Shown here: one piece after another, positions 5,571 to 7,014 of the stretch
Layout of the letters: each line of letters opens with the position of its first letter
Position numbering within the stretch: position 1 is the stretch's first letter
Origin: Candidatus Cloacimonas sp. 4484_140
GTDB lineage: Bacteria; Cloacimonadota; Cloacimonadia; JGIOTU-2
Length of the DNA: 7,014 bases
Direction of reading: 5' to 3'
Assembly (NCBI GenBank): GCA_002049945.1
Contig: MVCT01000060.1
Location: forward strand, 1 to 7,014
Made by a program: the position numbers and the translations under genes
Notes under the pieces: generated by a model
The model's database searches: none
The model's input: the letters and a program-made list of their open reading frames with translations, nothing else
What the model was told of the DNA's origin: nothing

Positions 5571-6830
5571 TTACTCCGTATAAAAAATTGCTTTGATTGG
5601 ATCTATTTTTGATGCTTTGTACGCAGGATAAAATCCCGAAACCAAACCCACGATAATGGCAAAAGATAAACCCACCATAATACCCATAATTGGGAATGAA
5701 ACATCGACTTTCAGTGCATTGCTTAGCACTCCTATCAGTAACAGGGCTAAACCGGATCCTACCAGACCGCCAATGAGAGCAAGAATGATCGATTCAAAAA
5801 GAAAGTAGGAAAAAATGTCTCTATTCTTTGCACCGACACTCTTACGAATTCCAATCTCTTTCATGCGTTCTGTAATAGAAATGAGCAAAATACTAAAGAG
5901 TCCGATACCGCCTGTAAAAAGCGAGATGCTGGAAATTGCGAGCAGAATGATATTCCAATTCTTTAAAAATTCATTCACCTGCTGCCTGACTTCGAGCATA
6001 TCCTTACTGATGTCCCTCATGCCGACATCATCTGCCATATTATGTCTGGAACGCAATATCTGAACTGCGGAATTATATACATCACCCACAAGATCAGCAT
6101 CAGTTGCTTTTATCCACACGACATCGATATTCATAGTTGGACGAAGATATTTCGCTGCGAATTTTGACGGGATATAGCAGGATTCAAGTGCGAGTCTTCT
6201 CTCCCACTCATTCGCTCTGGCAAAACCGCTCTCAGCGGATTCATAATCAATGATTCCAATGATCTTTAACCGAATATCTCCTATTGAAATATATTGTCCA
6301 ACAGCATTATCATTGGGAAAGAGCTTAGTACTTATAGCTTGTCCCAGCACACAGACATTCTCGCCATTTTGTGATTCAATAACATTGAATTCCCTTCCTT
6401 CTGCAAAATAATAATTCTTTTCTGTGAAGAAAATGTTTTGAACACCTTTCAAACGGATCTGGCTTTTCTTTCCATTTATGATCGTATTTCGTTGGTCATC
6501 AATAGTGGGATAAATATATTCTATATTTTCAAGTCTATCCCGAAGTGCTTCGAAATCAGCGTAATTGATTTGCTGAAAGCGTTTTACTGTTTTGTATTTT
6601 TTTAATTTATCAATACTGGTATCGGGAAATTTTGAATAGAGCACGATCACATTGTCATAACCGAGAGAACTGATAGTTTCTTCGATGAGATTTTTCATTG
6701 CCTCAACTGAGGAGAACATTGTTGTAACTGCTGCCACGCCGATCACAATGCCTGCTAAGGTCAGGAATGAGCGCAACTTATGAGTAAGAATGCTCTTAAT
6801 TCCTGAAACTAAGACTTCAGAATATTTCAT
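5571..6830 (-). CDS. ABC transporter permease, MacB/FtsX family
   Basis: This is a 419-residue inner-membrane protein of the MacB-type (type VII) ABC family, whose members move force through the membrane or export peptides, macrolides or lipoproteins. Counting from the ATG at 6830, a cytoplasmic-side amphipathic start (EVLVSGIKSILTHKLRSFLTLAGIVIG) leads into TM1 (about 21-42). A large periplasmic MacB_PCD-like domain follows (about 43-288). Three C-terminal helices form the FtsX core (about 293-318, 343-370, 381-403). The hallmark coupling stretch ERMKEIGIRKSVGAKNRDI (321-339) and the terminal GFYPAYKASKIDPIKA (399-414) are intact. The frame extends to an ATG at 6851, but 6830 is preferred: it overlaps the upstream topA-like stop in an ATGA and begins at the usual family position. 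No ATPase partner lies in the window; it may be encoded elsewhere. The substrate cannot be told. The 6-nt gap to rseP indicates co-expression. Confidence 0.93.
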   Translation of the reverse strand: MKYSEVLVSGIKSILTHKLRSFLTLAGIVIGVAAVTTMFSSVEAMKNLIEETISSLGYDNVIVLYSKFPDTSIDKLKKYKTVKRFQQINYADFEALRDRLENIEYIYPTIDDQRNTIINGKKSQIRLKGVQNIFFTEKNYYFAEGREFNVIESQNGENVCVLGQAISTKLFPNDNAVGQYISIGDIRLKIIGIIDYESAESGFARANEWERRLALESCYIPSKFAAKYLRPTMNIDVVWIKATDADLVGDVYNSAVQILRSRHNMADDVGMRDISKDMLEVRQQVNEFLKNWNIILLAISSISLFTGGIGLFSILLISITERMKEIGIRKSVGAKNRDIFSYFLFESIILALIGGLVGSGLALLLIGVLSNALKVDVSFPIMGIMVGLSFAIIVGLVSGFYPAYKASKIDPIKAIFYTE

Positions 6831-7014
6831 TGTGCGAGTTCTTTTCCACATTTTTCACAAACAAGGATTTTCACCTTTTTTCGTGATGGTTTTTCAAACA
6901 TGGATTCTGCGCCACAATCAGGGCATTTAATAGCAACGGGTTTCTTATTTGTGATGAATTTACATTTTGGATAATTGGAACATGTGTAATAAATTTTGTT
7001 CTTCTTGCCCTTTC
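6827..7014 (-). CDS. topA: C-terminal zinc-ribbon tail, probably DNA topoisomerase I (5' part outside window)
   Basis: Only the last 61 codons are present; the reading frame runs in from the window edge. They encode a basic stretch KGKKNKIYYTCSNYPKC, then CPDC (visible residues 30-33) and CEKC (52-55), ending KELAQ and TGA. CSNYPKC is the second half of the C4 zinc finger typical of bacterial topoisomerase I tails (the form there is CxxCG-about 15-CSNYPxC), and the two later pairs form a second ribbon. Topoisomerase I relaxes negative supercoils; the tail binds single-stranded DNA. The catalytic domains are not visible, so another protein with TopA-like zinc fingers (some restriction-like and helicase proteins carry them) remains possible. 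The stop shares ATGA with the permease start, so the genes are probably in one transcript. Confidence 0.72.
   Translation of the reverse strand, partial: KGKKNKIYYTCSNYPKCKFITNKKPVAIKCPDCGAESMFEKPSRKKVKILVCEKCGKELAQ

Noticed and set aside
6831..6851. Upstream ATG for the ABC permease adding MWKRTRT
   Set aside because: These codons overlap the last zinc ribbon of the topA-like gene; the ATGA overlap at 6827-6830 gives the normal family start.

Overview
This AT-rich window encodes everything on the minus strand, so transcription runs from high to low coordinates. In that order it holds: the 3' end of a topoisomerase I-like gene (topA, cut by the window edge), a MacB/FtsX-type ABC permease, the site-2 protease rseP, tRNA-guanine transglycosylase (tgt), a 351-bp spacer, a PorX-type response regulator with a PglZ domain, tsaE, and the first 236 codons of a phosphohexomutase of the GlmM type (cut by the other edge).

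The PorX-tsaE pairing, and a mutase that starts MSKLMKSVSGIRG and carries a TASHNPQEWNALKL motif, resemble the Bacteroidota and the wider FCB group. The promoter-like box upstream of porX is a plain TATAAT rather than the Bacteroidota TAnnTTTG form. The rseP neighbourhood is not the common uppS-cdsA-dxr cluster. I therefore lean towards a non-Bacteroidota FCB lineage (Cloacimonadota or a similar candidate phylum), but this is inference and not proven by the sequence.

There are two tightly packed gene trains. In topA-permease-rseP-tgt, the topA stop and permease start share an ATGA, the permease-rseP gap is 6 nt, and the rseP-tgt gap is 1 nt. In porX-tsaE-glmM, the first gap is 1 nt and the second pair overlap by 13 nt. 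The first train mixes DNA topology, membrane transport or envelope functions, regulated intramembrane proteolysis and queuosine tRNA modification. The second combines signalling (PorX, linked to type IX secretion control in Bacteroidota), the t6A37 tRNA modification ATPase and cell-wall precursor supply. These look like compact housekeeping operons rather than one pathway.

The only non-coding stretch of note is the tgt-porX spacer (2720-3070). It is not random filler. It contains the wreck of a GxxExxY-family (PDDEXK_3) gene, with a short N-terminal piece fused out of frame to an intact C-terminal tail by an internal deletion. Facing CACAGAGA-type 9-mer repeats flank it, a GC-rich palindromic block lies on its upstream side, and a TATAAT box at its downstream edge probably serves porX. 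I found no tRNA, rRNA, CRISPR array, transposase or convincing intrinsic terminator. No wholly new multi-gene system is evident; the degraded element in the spacer and the PorX-type regulator are the items most worth a second look.
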